Of a stretch of 64,000 bases of DNA, positions 11,968-23,910 are shown piece by piece. A model generated the notes under the pieces. That model saw nothing but the letters and a program-made list of their open reading frames with translations, was not told where the DNA came from and did not search any database. Location: the NCBI GenBank assembly GCA_027579435.1, contig JANBPK010001057.1, positions 27,627-91,626 of the forward strand, in the 5' to 3' direction. Both the position numbers and the translations under genes were made by a program. Every line of letters begins with the position of its first letter. Within the stretch, counting starts at the first letter, position 1. Source of the stretch: Candolleomyces eurysporus. Taxonomy: Eukaryota; Basidiomycota; Agaricomycetes; Agaricales; Psathyrellaceae.

Positions 11968-12159
11968 TGGTATGAGCCTCGATATCGGAACAGAAGGGAA
12001 TGTAAGTTAGTTGGGACAAGGAATGTGGGGGATGGAAGCAACCTCGAGAAAACGATACGAGCTGACTTGCGGTCGCCGGTCGCATTCTTTATATCCTCAT
12101 GAAAGTGTCAGCGTGTGAGAGCGTAATACAATCAAGGGGGAAAGAGAGCAGATCAGGAC

Positions 12160-12620
12160 GATGCTTGTTGATCCAGAATGGCGATATGATGGCCACACTG
12201 TCTGGGAGTTGATGGACGTCTTTGAGCCGAGGTCGATGCAAAAACAGGTTGACAATGTTTCCTCTGACCCTAGAAACAGGCGTTCGTCTTGCTTCCAGTC
12301 CTAAATCCAGGGACGAAGTTCGATACAAGGAGGGGTGCCCAAGCGACTGAATTGGAGTCGGTGATGTGCCGTATAGATTCCAATCACTCATTCATTCATG
12401 AGCGGCCAGCGAAACACTTCCCACCGGTGATTTCGGTTCCAATATCAACACCTGCACGGCAAGAGTCTTCATAATAAGTCCCCACCAAGTCCTAATTACC
12501 CTGTCTTCGTACACAATCAGCAATTGCCAGTAACGTCTCCCAAGGCCTGTCGAAGATGCCGACAGTTTTGTAGGGTCTAGGCGCCCGTGTGGTGCACTCT
12601 TATCGTCATCACTCCGGTTT
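12160..12620. repeat. Second copy of the duplicated block, upstream of P4
   Basis: Homologous to 9420-9870. See that entry. A weak resemblance of one frame to the membrane segment of the PPxY family was considered and not accepted. Confidence 0.55.
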
Positions 12621-12869
12621 TCGGAGGAGGGATATATGACGATGGGAAATGGCGGGAAGGCTCTCTGCTTTTGGTGGAGCAGGGACTGGTGCTCAAACGA
12701 CTGATTGTGGCGCGGAAGACAATCATACAATCATGGGGTGAGAGCGCCTATCCAGAGCGGGTGAATGGAGTGGCGAAAGGAGGCAGAATTGAATGGGTAA
12801 CAACTTGGAATGAGTTGTCTTTGGACTTAAGGTGAATGAATGGAGTGGCTGAGATGCGACAACCCGCTC

Positions 12870-13530
12870 GGACGCTTTCCCACCTAGTGCTTGCTCAAGT
12901 ACTCCCGCAGCTGACCTAAAAGGGATCAGAGGAAGGGCAGGTTCAACTAAAATCACAGCGGAGCGGGCATATAGTCCCACATCTTGTGAGGATAAGAATC
13001 GAGACAAGGTACGGCGCTCGTACCAGTTATCACAAGATTGTCTGTTGCGATGATCAATAGCTGGGCAGCTGTGTCAACAATATCGAATAACGATGGAGAC
13101 GTGATGAAGACGACGACGACGAGGCTACTTTTCAATTGTGTGGCCGGGATTCGTTGAATGATAACAACGAACACGCATCTAGTGCAGATAAGGCGATCAA
13201 TCCTGGGAGAATCACTATCCACCAATATTCAACCGCGCAGAGAACGTAGCACTGGTACAGGTAAGTGATGAATCCGGTCTGTGAACGTCGGAAGCCAGAC
13301 GTACCAGGAGTGTACCCCATATTGTCACAATAAACACTGCGTAAAATGGTTCGCCCTTTGCTTCCTAGACATGGAAGTTGGGAAAGTCCCGAATGCTAGT
13401 TTTGTTCAGCGATCGAACTGCACTGCCACGTTGAGAAAGGCAGAGCAAGCCTTTACAGCTGTTACAAACCCACTGATCGCTGTACATCTCCTTCGACCTT
13501 TCGAAAGGCTTAGGCAGGGGCTATAGATCG
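12870..13530 (-). pseudogene. Decayed 7TM-family gene
   Basis: Pieces of the 7TM exon series appear in the right order on the minus strand. They are K-G-R-R-R-C-T-A-I-S-G-F-V-T-A-V near 13450 (like exon 2 K-G-R-K-R-Y-I-A-V-S), Y-Q-C-Y-V-L-C-A-V-E-Y-W-W-I-V-I-L-P near 13230 (exon 3), and F-L-S-S-Q-D-V-G-L-Y-A-R-S-A-V-I-L-V-E near 12980 (exon 4). Stops and frame changes separate them, and exons 1 and 5 were not found. It belongs to a different branch from 7TM-A to E. Confidence 0.6.
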
Positions 13531-14926
13531 CCATGAAGAGGCGTTACCTAACGCAGACATGGAGCGCGTATGATGCGTTCAGGTCTCCTAAGCCAATTTG
13601 GTTCTTGCAGCCAACGGACTTCGACCAGGTTCAGGGGGTAATTCGAGTAGAGGATTCTAGCCGCGGCTGTATATGCCTTGTGAGATTAGTCTGGCGTGAT
13701 GGCTAGACCCAAGATAACAGCATCTGTGCATATCGCAGTATCGCAGTATCGCCTCCTTGAAAATATGCGTAAGGTTGGAGAGCTGGCTTGCGCGAATTGC
13801 ACTGAGGTTGACAGATTTCTGAGGAGGGACGGCGAGCTGCACTCATGAGGGGTGACGCTTCAAAAGATTGAACCAGCTTATGGGGAGGAATGCTTCTCAG
13901 AGGATTGCTGCCCGTAAGAACCAGACGTCTTCTTCAGGAGTCACCTTCGAAAGCAGATCTATGGCCTCTCGAGCACATGAAACGGGGAAACGACGAAGGT
14001 CTCTACCGGGATGAGTATACAGACATTGAGGATTGTTACCAGTAGTTGAACGCACATTCGCATCACAATCCGAACCCCTGCAATATAACGCCACTCGCGC
14101 AAGATCTTCAGCTGTAATCCCCTCCCTTGTCCAACCCGGGAACGGCTTGGCTGGCACTAAAGCTATCCCTCCAGAGGTACGAAATTGTCACTATGTGCTC
14201 CCGAATTAGATGACGAGCTCTTTCGGTGATCTGCGAAAGGTGATAGTATGGGCTGGTGCGTAGGAAGTGGTTTTGATAGGATTCCGGGACCCAAGTGTGT
14301 GAAGCATAGGTACGTTAGGCAGGGGAGTCCTGGTTGAGCCGTTGGATTAAACTCGGAGGGTAGTTGGCCAAGCGGTTGATAAGGGGGCCGTTGTCCGTAG
14401 ATCTGCAACGGGGCCGAAAAGTACCACACCCAAGTTGAGGCGGAATAACTGGATCGACCAACGCACCTTCGAGATGCCGAGAATTCATGCAACCAGCAGG
14501 CAATTGGAAGTGCGCAAGGACTCGGAAGACTTCCCGCTCGTCAAGGCCGAAATTCTCCTTCGTCGGGTTCAGGTTGGTGATTGGGTGCAAAACGGGAGAG
14601 CTCCTGTTCTTGTCGCGTCCAGGACTTGGCTGCAAACGGACGCGATTGGTGGTGAAAGCCAAAGTATACGCTTCACGTACCTCCAGACTGCAACACGATC
14701 ATCGCCTGTGTTTCGGTAATGATTCATTTCGGAGACGCATCACAGACGCGTTGGTTCGAGAATCAGGTTTCAGTGTTTGCATCAGTGGTGAATGCCAAAT
14801 CTCGGCATCCGGATCCACCGCAAGCCTGAACTCATCGACGGGCAGATCAAGCTCCAGTTTTTCCCCAAATCATCTCTTTGGGACGGGTAGTATTCAAGTT
14901 TTCGCTGTATATTCCCAGGCTACATC
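13531..14926. other. Unresolved coding-like stretch
   Basis: On the minus strand two open stretches (13897-14157 and 14315-14662) are separated by frame changes. One reads E-D-L-A-R-V-A-L-Y-C-R-G-S-D-C-D and E-D-V-W-F-L-R-A-A-I-L; between them another frame reads I-T-E-R-A-R-H-L-I-R-E-H-I-V-T-I-S-Y-L-W. This looks like an old, broken gene, but I do not recognise it and cannot give exon borders. Confidence 0.3.
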
Positions 14927-15430
14927 ATGATGCTTGTGCTTGTCGCAATTGAAACTTACTTTGGTCATTTCCCATTCGATACCTTCCGCTAACACCACTG
15001 ATCGTAATCGTTCCGAAGGCAGAGCAGGAAAGACATCGCATAGCCTCTCTTCTGGAGTCTATAACAGATTCGGAGACAACCAAGTGAATTGGTCGACACC
15101 CAAAGGCCGTACAGCCGAATCTTCTTTGTAGCACTAGGATATATCAACAGCGTTCAGTTCAGGTCCAAATCATTCCGGTCCAAGATAGATATGAAACAAC
15201 GAATTAGGCCGCTCCTCTTCATCCTGAGCTGCGTGAGAACGCGATGCCTGGATCTTCCTTCATGCGCTATGAGATAAAACGTTGTCTTCCAGCGAGAAGC
15301 AATCATGATAGGGTAAGACCATCAACGGGCCCACCTCGTTCTTCTCGGGAGTAGCTTCATGAAGAAAGGTACTCAAAAACTATACTTTTCACAATTGATA
15401 GGGTCCATGTCAGGGAGCCGATGATAGAGA
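14927..15430 (-). pseudogene. Orphan copy of the 7TM upstream unit
   Basis: Homologous to the region directly upstream of each 7TM gene (17540-18060, 57020-57470, 59180-59660 and partly 55020-55230). Shared stretches include GAGAACGCGATGCCTGGATC and TCGTTCTTCTCGGGAGTAGC. Here no complete 7TM gene follows on its minus-strand downstream side. It includes the decayed companion ORF described under 20598-20984. Confidence 0.5.
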
Positions 15431-15599
15431 AGGACACTGACGCCGGTGCCTACAAACTGGGCTGTTTCGGGCGCTTCGAGCATTTCGTTTTCTTCCCTCT
15501 TTCCATCTTCTAGTTCCCATCCTGTGTTAACCCTCTAATCTACCTTTATTTCATGCTCCACGGCTGATATACTACATCTATACCAATAAGGCACTCACT

Positions 15600-16010
15600 A
15601 GTCCCTCGAATGTCAAGCTTTGTGCTTGGCGAGATGCTGTATTGTGACGAGAACGCGAAGTGGCGAAGGGGCGGTATTTTGAGTGGCTGGTCAACGGCGA
15701 TGGGAAGTGCGCATGGCTAGGTAAGTAAGTACTTCAAATTCAAAATTTTTTGCTAAGCGGGATGCCATATCTGAGGGATGGTAGAGGGAGGCGCCATTTT
15801 GAGCGGCTAGTCAAGGTGGTGGTGGGGAAGGGACGTACCAGAGGTGAATCGCATTTCAATTCACCCCTTTGACACCCACAATGGACAAGCTTCACAATCG
15901 TTCGCCTTCGCGATGAACGACGGTTCCTAGCTTCCAGTAACGATTGGCAGTGCATGACGCGTTGCGAAGAAGCCCGGGGCATGGCGGTGTGATAACTACT
16001 CACGGCCTCA
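15600..16010. repeat. Duplicated 3' flank of 7TM genes (matches 21470-21870)
   Basis: About 400 bp strongly matching 21470-21870, for example CACAATGGACAAGCTTCACA and GGCGGGATGCCATATC-type stretches. Inside each copy there are two similar sub-blocks (GGATGCTGTATT...TTTTGAG(C/T)GGCTGGTCAA and GGATGCCATATC...TTTTGAGC(G/A)GCTAGTCA), so the unit is itself an old tandem pair. No gene recognised. Confidence 0.6.
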
Positions 16011-16145
16011 TGGCGAGGTTAGATTGATAGTCAAGGCACATCTATAAGGCGTGAGTTCATATAAAAATACAAGAACAACGGGATCGAAAGACTACAGAAA
16101 GGCTCGAGTACATATTTAACTTCTTCACGACCACCGGATCGATCC

Positions 16146-17457
16146 CTACCCGGCCTTCTCAACATCCCCATCGTCGTTCCCCTTCTCCTGCGTGATGTGG
16201 ATAATAGATGTCTGGGTCTGACTAGGTTCACCAATGCTGGAACTCATTCCTTGTTCGGTATCAAGATCGCGGTTCCGACCGAACTCGCGATTCAACGTCG
16301 ATTGGAGGGAAGATGATTCGGCAGTTCGGTGAGCAAATTGCATGGGGTTGATTACGACACCGTCCTTGACTGAGGGGAATTTAGTGAAGGAGCGGCCAGT
16401 GGTGACGCGGAATATGATCATGTGTGGTGATAGCGTCTTTTTAATACAGATTTCAATAAGATCCCACTCGCTGAAAGCCTCAACTGCCTGAACTTACGCA
16501 GAATGAGTAAAAAAAGGCCGTCGAATAAGTAAGCGCAGACAAGGAATCCTGGGGCACGGCGAAGTGGGGAATTCGATAATTGTTGTAGTATCGATACGAT
16601 GATGCCAAAGATGGTGAGTGGTGCAGCGGATTCAATGAGGATGGCAATCACTCCGGTATAGAGTCGCACATCCGCTGATGGAAAGAGCTTTGCCAGGGTC
16701 TGCCGTGCACGAAGAAGGCGGAATGTAATCAACGTCGTGACAATGATGTTGGTTGACACAGTTAGCAGGGTGGAAGCGACTGAGGATACCCTACTACTAT
16801 TCTTGCCTTCACTGCCTTGGTGAAGTGACGTGAAGAAGAAAGCTATGGTTGTGATTCCGGGCGATTTTGATCGACATGAATCACGCTTCGAAGTGCATGA
16901 CACAGACCTAGAGCAGACAGGGACGTCATCATCGGCAGGATTGTCACCCACCAATATTCCACGCAAACGATATAACAGCGATATACCTTGGCAAACGGCT
17001 GGAAAAAATCAGGGTACCACTCTCACCAACAGTACGTCCCCAGCCATAATAACCAGCCCAATGGCCGCAATGCTAACTATGTACTCCCATTCTCTTTGAT
17101 AGGTGCTAAATAGCTCTGCCCAATGATCCAGTGAGGTGGACTTGAGCAGTACTTGGAAGTAATGCGGCATGTCAAGTGACGCACTAAGCGCGGATAAAGT
17201 TGTTATTATGAAACTGGCTGCTATGTATCTTTTGCGACCCTTCCTAAGCGGCCGTGGCGTCTCCAAGAAAACTGAGAGACCATATAGCGCCATGAACAGA
17301 TGGATACCTGGAGTTGTTGGGAGCATACTGAGCATTGATTTGCGTGGTTCACATATATGGAAATTGACATACCAGTCACAACCATGGAGATGCTAAAATT
17401 TGCGTAAATGGCTCGAGCTGATGCTGTGAGCAGGAGTTTCCGCTTATCATCGCTCAT
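16146..17457 (-). CDS. 7TM family protein A, one homopolymer frameshift
   Basis: Exons 17373-17457 (85 nt), 17027-17307 (281), 16908-16986 (79), 16498-16842 (345) and 16146-16436 (291) give about 359 residues. Seven hydrophobic helices can be placed, from A-R-A-I-Y-A-N-F-S-I-S-M-V-V-T-G through Y-W-W-V-T-I-L-P and V-S-T-N-I-I-V-T-T-L-I-T-F to L-S-P-H-M-I-I-F-R-V-T-T-G. The family is one of the unknown-function 7TM families expanded in Agaricomycetes. Compared with 7TM-B, D and E, exon 4 has one extra T in a T7 run near 16515, which shifts the frame just before the exon 5 junction. This is either a sequencing error or an early lesion. Confidence 0.65.
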
Positions 17458-17539
17458 TGCTGCTGCCTCGAGCCGGGTCTGGTAAGGGTTGATCTACTCC
17501 CTCATTCTCAATCGTTTATATATATCTCCAATTCATTGC

Positions 17540-18060
17540 GCTTCTGCAGACACTGATTGTGATCGTCCTGAAGGCAGAGCAGGAGAAACATCCCGCACCA
17601 TCTTTTCTATATCCTATGACAGATTTGGAGTTAACCAAGTGAATTTGTCGAAGCCCAAGGCCCATACGGAAGACGCTTCTTTCGGAGATACTATCAACGG
17701 CGTCCAGGTCAAAAGTATTCCAGTCTATCTCCGCCATCTTGCCTAATACCTCCAAGATAGATATGGAACAACGAATAGGGCTCCTCTTCATCCCGAGCTG
17801 CGTGAGAACGCGATGCCTGGATCTTCCCTCACGCGCTGTGAGATAGCAAATTGTCTTCCAGCGAGAAGCTATCATGATCGGGTAGGGCCATCAACGCTTT
17901 CAACTCCTTCTCGATAGTAGCTTCATGAGGGAAGATACTCAAAAAGACTGTACCTGTCTTAATCGATAGAGTCCAGGTCAGGGAACCGATCATCGTGAAG
18001 GCTACCGACGCCTGCGCCCAGGCTCCACCGGTGATAAGATTTGTAGGGGAAGGTACTCAG
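17540..18060 (-). pseudogene. Companion ORF upstream of 7TM-A, decayed
   Basis: Homologous to the intact ORF at 20598-20984. In one frame it reads M-I-G-S-L-T-W-T-L-S, H-E-A-T-I-E-K-E-L-K-A-L-M-A-L-P, and in another P-I-R-C-S-I-S-I-L-E-V-L-G-K. The frame switch at the M-x-L-P point is shared with the other decayed copies, so either an intron is involved or the lesion is ancestral. From 18061 to 19059 I see only flanking sequence of the 7TM units. Confidence 0.45.
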
Positions 18061-19059
18061 GACCTTATCTATTTGCACTACGTGAGGAATCCGCATCCAC
18101 CGCTAGAGGCGTCTGTGACAAAAATGGAAGGATAAGACTGATGGACGTGTCGACGACGACAACGAGAGCGACGAGAGAGGACTATTCAAGTGACACAGTT
18201 GACTGAAGCCTTATTGTAAATAGATACAGTAGGAGCTATATATACTAAAAGTCTGTGGAGTAAACAATAGGAGTTTGTGAGACGTATGATGAAATACTGG
18301 AGTGATGAGAGCATCGACATAATAATACTCAACAGTCTGTGCGCCTGGTCGTGTGTGATACGCCGTGGTATTTGTCAATCAGGGATGTCGACAAGGTTGC
18401 ACCTGATGTGTGGGAGCACAGATCAAGAGAAGTGTACAGGAGTGCGTTCTGGGGTAAGGAGAATAAGTAAACAGATAAGCCCAGAGAGTAGCAGTGAGGT
18501 CATATGTTCCAACCTCTGTTCTCGTTCCGACTCTTGAGCGTCCTGGGTTGCCAACTTTCAAAAAGTGCTGACTCCGGAAGTATCCCAGCATTGAATGAAG
18601 AGAAGCAGCGGTCTGTCAGGCGGATACTTGGAGGCTCATTAGCAGTTATTCTTTGCAAAAGATAAAACCCAAACTGTGGAGGGAGAAGAAAGGGAGAGAG
18701 AGATGAGTAGTAGGTGTCAAGCCCGTAGGTGGTGGTGTGATAACAATTGACCCAACAACTCATCAACCCGCTCAAACCCGGATTCAACGCCGTTCTTGAC
18801 AGCCTACTCCACAAGTCATAACCAAACGCCTGAATTGGTCAACCGAATCTAAATTGAACATGACTCTCATGTCCTGTCGCCGATTGTGAATGCTATTGTG
18901 GGACTTTCGTTGAAAAGATGGACAGGAAGAAACACACGAGATAGAATATCAATACAGACAAAAGCAGATAGAAATACAACACACTACGACTATACGCAAG
19001 GCTCGAGTTGGCTGGAGCGGATATTCAGCTTCCTCACGGCCAACGGGCCGGATCAATCC

Positions 19060-20388
19060 CTACGCGACCTTCTCGACATCCCCATCGTCGTTTTGCTTCT
19101 CCTGCGCGATGTAGATAATAGATGACTGGGTCTGCGTGAGTTCACCAATGCTGGCACTCGGTCCTTGTTCGGTATCTGCATCACGGCTTCGGTCAAACTT
19201 GTCATTAAACGTCGATTGGAGGGAAGTTGATTCAGCAGTTTGGTGGGCAAATTGAATAGGGTTGGTTGGAACACCGTCCTTGGCTGAGGGAAATTTGGTG
19301 AAGGAGCGGCCAGTGGTGATACGGAATATGATCATGTGGGGCGATAATGCCTTTCAGTAAAGTCAACAAATTAGCAATGATGGCAATTCCTCGATCAGCC
19401 CAACTCACGCAGAATGAGTAGAAAAGGCCCTGGGATACATAGACGCAGACGATAAATCCCGAGGATCTACGAGGTACAGGGACCCATAAGTTTTCGAGTA
19501 TAGCTTTGGCAATGCCGAAGATGGTGAGTGGCGCGGCGGATTCAATGAGAATAGCAATCACTCCGGTATAGAGTTGCGCATTTGCTGATGGCAAGAACCT
19601 TGCCAAAGTCCGGCGTGCGCGAAGAAGACGGAATGTGATCAAAGTTGTGACAACGACGTTGGTAGAGACAATTAGAAGTGTGAACGCGGTTGAATAACGG
19701 TGAATATCGCTGTCTGGGGCGTCTTTGTAACGCTGCATGAAGAAGAGAACTGTGCGTTGTGTTCAGCCAATTCAATCAGCATGAATCGTAGTTTGAAGCG
19801 GACCCAAAACAGACCTATTCCAGACAGGGACGTTATCATGGGCAGGATCGCCATCCACCAATACTCCACGCAAACTATGTAGCACCGATACACCTGTCGC
19901 AAACAATCTGTGAGCCTTGCGAGACAGGTGAGAAGAGCCAAGGTGCCACCCTCACCAGCAGTGCGTCCCCAATCACAAAAATTAAACCAGTGGATACGTT
20001 GCCAACCAAATTCTTCCAGTTTTCATCACTAGCTCTTGATAGCTCAAGCCAATGACCCGGTGAGGTGGACTTAAAGAGTATTTGAAAGTAGCTTGCCATG
20101 TCAAGAGACGCTTGCAAGGCAGATGCCGCTGTTATGACAAGACTGGCTGCTATGTATCTCTTTCGGCCCTTCCTAAGAGGCTCTGGCGTCTCCAGGAAAA
20201 CGGAGAGACCATATAACGCCATGAACAGATGGATACCTGGTATCGTTAGGAGAATATTGCATATTATTTGGCATGGTCCACAGATATATACAAAGTGACA
20301 TACCAATCTCCACCATAGTAATGGTATAATTTGCATAGATGACTCGAGCTGCTACAAGGTGCAGTTGTTCCAGATGATGGTCGCTCAT
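19060..20388 (-). CDS. 7TM family protein B
   Basis: Exons 20304-20388 (85), 19956-20236 (281), 19815-19893 (79), 19409-19749 (341) and 19060-19350 (291) join in frame to 358 residues. M-S-D-H-H-L starts exon 1. TM1 spans the exon 1/2 junction (V-E-I-G-I-H-L-F-M-A-L-Y-G). TM2 is R-Y-I-A-A-S-L-V-I-T, TM3 L-I-F-V-I-G-D-A-L-L-V-Y-R-C-Y, TM4 Y-W-W-M-A-I-L-P, TM5 V-S-T-N-V-V-V-T-T-L-I-T-F, TM6 T-G-V-I-A-I-L-I-E-S-A-A-P, TM7 Y-V-S-Q-G-L-F-Y-S-F-C. The cytosolic tail of about 90 residues is Ser/Thr/Asp-rich. No known GPCR motif is seen. A sensor or transport role is possible but not shown. Confidence 0.85.
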
Positions 20389-20597
20389 CACTACTGCCCC
20401 TTGACCCGAGTTAGTTAAGCAATGATCTACGACCTCATTTTCACCTCCTTAAGTATCAATAGGCTTCCTCTCGCACGGATTGCGGTGATTATGAGGCAAA
20501 GCAAGAGGAACCATCTGGTCTATCTCTTCCAGGTCAATGATGCAATACATGATGATTTGACAGAACCTTTTGATCAATGCTCAATGCTGCGCTGGAC

Positions 20598-20984
20598 CTA
20601 GGTCCAATGGCACTCAAGATCAACGCTTCTAACTTCCTCAGTGCCTTCCATGATAGATGTGAAAGACCGAATAACTTCCTCATCGTCCAGAACATTGGGA
20701 GAAAGCGATAGCTGAGCCTTCTTTTGATTGCTATAGGGGATCAGCATCAACTTCTTCCAATGGAAGGGAAACATGATCGGGAAAGCCATTGATGCACCCA
20801 CCTTGTTCTTCTCAGGAATAGCTTCAAGAGAGAAGGTACCCTCGTGAGAGGTTCCTAAGGCTGACAGATGCAGCATTGTCGATCCAGCAATCCAAACTGA
20901 CGCTGCTCGGAGTTGCCCGAGTATGAGTGGACACTCGCTGTTCCTACTTGGGCATTGTGCCGTCCAGAATTGAACAAGCGACAT
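20598..20984 (-). CDS. Small companion ORF upstream of 7TM-B
   Basis: A single open frame of 128 residues with an ATG at 20984, on the same strand as 7TM-B and about 210 bp upstream of its start. It has weakly hydrophobic stretches (A-S-V-W-I-A-G-S-T-M-L-H-L-S-A-L-G; A-S-M-A-F-P-I-M-F-P-F-H-W) and ends V-D-L-E-C-H-W-T. Homologous but broken copies precede 7TM-A, D and E, and one orphan lies at 15 kb. No known domain. It may be a real small gene carried in the duplicated unit, or part of an older gene whose other exons I cannot place. Confidence 0.4.
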   Translation of the reverse strand: MSLVQFWTAQCPSRNSECPLILGQLRAASVWIAGSTMLHLSALGTSHEGTFSLEAIPEKNKVGASMAFPIMFPFHWKKLMLIPYSNQKKAQLSLSPNVLDDEEVIRSFTSIMEGTEEVRSVDLECHWT

Positions 20985-21469
20985 AACTGAGACATGATTC
21001 TTCCTGCTCCATCGACAGGGATAATGAAAAAATCTTCCCTCATGCTCCTAGGCTCTTCTGTGACCACCAAACCCTTCGGAATTCTTAGTAGGTGGTACAC
21101 CTTTCTTTGTTCTGCATTGCAGACTCATACGACAACGCGACTATGGGACGAGTCAAATTCGGATCATCGTTGATAAAGCACCCAGATAAAGGATCAACGG
21201 CGAGCCACCGCATCTACGTATCAATCGACATCCCTCCTCTGAGATGTCTCCAGACTGGATATCTGTATACCCCCCATAGTTGTCACCCTCTGTCCCCTCG
21301 TGACCAAGAGTGGTGCTCTATCTTCCTTCCATAGATCAATTCCAGCCACCGTTGCACAAGTATCATCCTTCACTCATCGCTACAACGATTCCAACGTTAT
21401 TCCAAACTGATTTGAGCCGTGCAGTGAGGAAGGTGACAAGCAACGCCGACAGACACTTACTCAGCCCTC

Positions 21470-21870
21470 ATATATCAAGCTTTGTGCTAGATGGGATGCT
21501 GTATTATGACGGGAACGCTAGATGGCAGAGGGCCGGTGTTTTGAGCGGCTGGTCAACGGCAACGGGAAGGGCGTAGGTAGGTCCTTCAAATTTCAAGTTT
21601 GTTGCTTGGCGGGATGCCATATCTTGGTTAGAACAAAGGATGGTAGAGGGAGGTGCCATTTTGAGCAGCTAGTCAGGCCGGCGGTGGGAAGGCACATACC
21701 AGAGGTGATTTGCATTGTAAGTCACCTCTTTGACACTCACAATGGACAAGCTTCACAGTTCTTTGCCTTCGCAATGAACGACAGTTCCTGGCATCCCTCA
21801 TATCCAGTAACAATCAGCAATACATGGCACGTCCGCGAAGAGCTGCGAGGCGTGGCAGTGCGATAACTGG
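21470..21870. repeat. Second copy of duplicated 7TM 3' flank
   Basis: Homologous to 15600-16010. It precedes the 7TM exon 5 relict at 21980 just as the first copy precedes 7TM-A. A plus-strand frame reads M-L-Y-Y-D-G-N-A-R-W-Q-R in this copy and M-L-Y-C-D-E-N-A-K-W-R-R in the other, but no full gene is evident. The stretch 20985-21469 holds nothing I recognise. Confidence 0.55.
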
Positions 21871-21979
21871 TGTGGATAGTTACATTGATATAACACGCAA
21901 GATCAAATATCAATACGAGAACAAGCAGATTAAAACACTACAGCAATGCTGGAGTACATATTCAGCTACTTCACAACCA

Positions 21980-22460
21980 CTGGATTGATCTACCTATCCG
22001 GCCTCCTCGACATCCCCACCGTCATTCCGCTTCTCCTACGCGATTTGTTTAATAGACGCCTGGGTCTGGGTGGGCTCATCAACACTGGCGTTCAGTTATT
22101 GCCCGGTATCAGCATCACGAGTTCGGCCAAACTCGCGATTCAACGTCAATTGGAGGAAAGACGAATTAGCAGTTCAGTGGGCAAATTGAATAGGGTTATT
22201 TAGGACGCCGTTGTGGTAGGGGATCCTGGCCGAGTCGAGTAGACATATTAGATTAGATCGCGGGTGTGATCCGTATATCTAGTCGATGCCAGCGTGTCAG
22301 AATAGAGCATTGGATCGTTGCCCTCGACGCTATACAAGGTGCTCCTCATCTAGTTATCTGAGCCTGCGCAGACTCGAGTGGTCTCTGGACTACTCCACCG
22401 TCTTTGGCTGAGGGGAATTTGGTGAAGGAACGACCAGCGGTGGTGATGCCCGTTGCCCGG
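21980..22460 (-). pseudogene. 7TM exon 5 relict split by an insertion
   Basis: The exon 5 sequence of the 7TM family is present in two parts: 21980-22212 (tail) and about 22392-22450 (the conserved S-F-T-K-F-P-S-x-K-D-G part in degraded form). About 180 bp of unrelated sequence lies between them. Exons 1-4 are missing. Confidence 0.55.
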
Positions 22461-22469
22461 AAATATTGG

Positions 22470-23540
22470 TTTCCTTATTCAGTTCTTCAGAAAGGCATCA
22501 TACCTTATGGGTTAATGTGACGATGGCATTGCTTGCCATCAATGCCTTCCCCTTCCTGGATCGGAATTTCTACAAGTATGATAGCTTATATCTATCCCCT
22601 CATTTTCGTGTAAATATGTAACATCAAGGCATTTCCATCCGATCGTTCTGCTTGTAAGGCAAAGAATGTAACGATGCAGTTATTCGGTCCTGAGGCTTTC
22701 GCACCATGTGTATGTCCGTCAGACTCTACCTCCCCTCGTGCGAGCGCGGTCAAAGGCATCGACATGGCCCGGGGGTACATGCAAGAACGTTGACTGCTTT
22801 TCAAGATCATACTCAGGGCCAGGGCTAATCCTGGAGTAAGAATTAAGTGTGGCCACCGCCACGCCATCTAGTGCCTAATTGCCGTCACGTAAAGCCCCCG
22901 CGGTCTGACACCGGAGGGGGCATAACGGTCCGAAATTGGTTGCCTCCATACAGTTCGCCACAGTAGCTATAGAGTCGTGCTATTCGGGCGATTCTTGAAC
23001 GGGAGAAGAGTGCCCCAAAGCTGCAATATGGAGCTGTAAACTGTATACCGGCATTGCGCTGTATGATGCGATCGCAGTCGGTGTTCTCGTGATGCTTAAT
23101 GTCATCGGAGGCCAGGCGATGTCCACGTTGAATTTTTGATAGAAGTGATCCAAAGGTATGGTATTGACCAATCCGCCGGCCCTCATTTACCTCAGAAAGT
23201 GGTTTGGTTTCATTGAGCGTGAACGCACGACAAGCACAAGATGCACAGCCGTCCACNNTGCATCTGCCACTCCCCATACTTATATTTGGAAAGTAGTCCC
23301 ACCACTTTGCACCAGTTGCCAAACGCTATTACTCCATTGGGCCTGGGTGTTGTCGCTCGTTGTACTCATGAACTGTTTAATGGAACTGAGCAGTACTCAG
23401 GAGCCACCACCCAACAGTTACAATAGAATACTTACTATGATGAGTCGGTTGTGTACCGGAAAGGGTGCTAGAGCAATAGCGCAAGTGATACATGGTGGGA
23501 AGATCGCTATCCCAACCACCGATCTAACACCTGCTAGGTT
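22470..23540. other. Mostly featureless, possible old relicts
   Basis: Minus-strand frames around 22900-23320 are fragmentary and carry two Ns at 23257-23258. No support for a gene. Confidence 0.35.
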
Positions 23541-23801
23541 GAGAGGATAGGGAGGGTATTTACTGTGGCTGCTTACAGCAGATTCGGGCGATCATGAAGT
23601 TCTTGAAAAATTTCTGTAAAATTTGGGCACTTGGCCTCCCCATTTATAATTAGGCTCAAGCCGGTGAGGAATTTTCCGAAAGTCGACAGAAGTCAAATTA
23701 AGCTGCAAATGGGGAATCGCGAACACTTGGCCTCCATTTGGGCTCAACCCGGTGAGGAAAGTCGACTAAGCGGTCACGGTAAATACCCTCCCTATCCTCT
23801 C
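23541..23801. repeat. 23-bp perfect inverted repeat with 215-bp spacer
   Basis: GAGAGGATAGGGAGGGTATT plus TAC at 23541-23563 recurs as its exact reverse complement at 23779-23801. The right arm belongs to the 5' flank shared by the coiled-coil family (compare 35696 onward and the reverse complement near 41290). The left arm is therefore probably the start of a second, reversed and lost copy. The spacer contains two similar C-A-C-T-T-G-G-C-C-T-C-C blocks. Confidence 0.7.
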
Positions 23802-23910
23802 AGCCTGTTGGCACTACCATTAGCAAAGTTCTATCGTCCTCATATAGCCGACCTTGACTCTCTTTGAAAGGGTTGACAACAAAGGACACAGACTCAGAGT
23901 TCGAATACTG

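Noticed and set aside
12392..12620. Minus-strand frame resembling the membrane segment of P1 (R-Y-W-Q-L-L-I-V)
   Set aside because: The duplicated copy at 9640-9870 does not keep the resemblance in any frame, so I treat it as chance.
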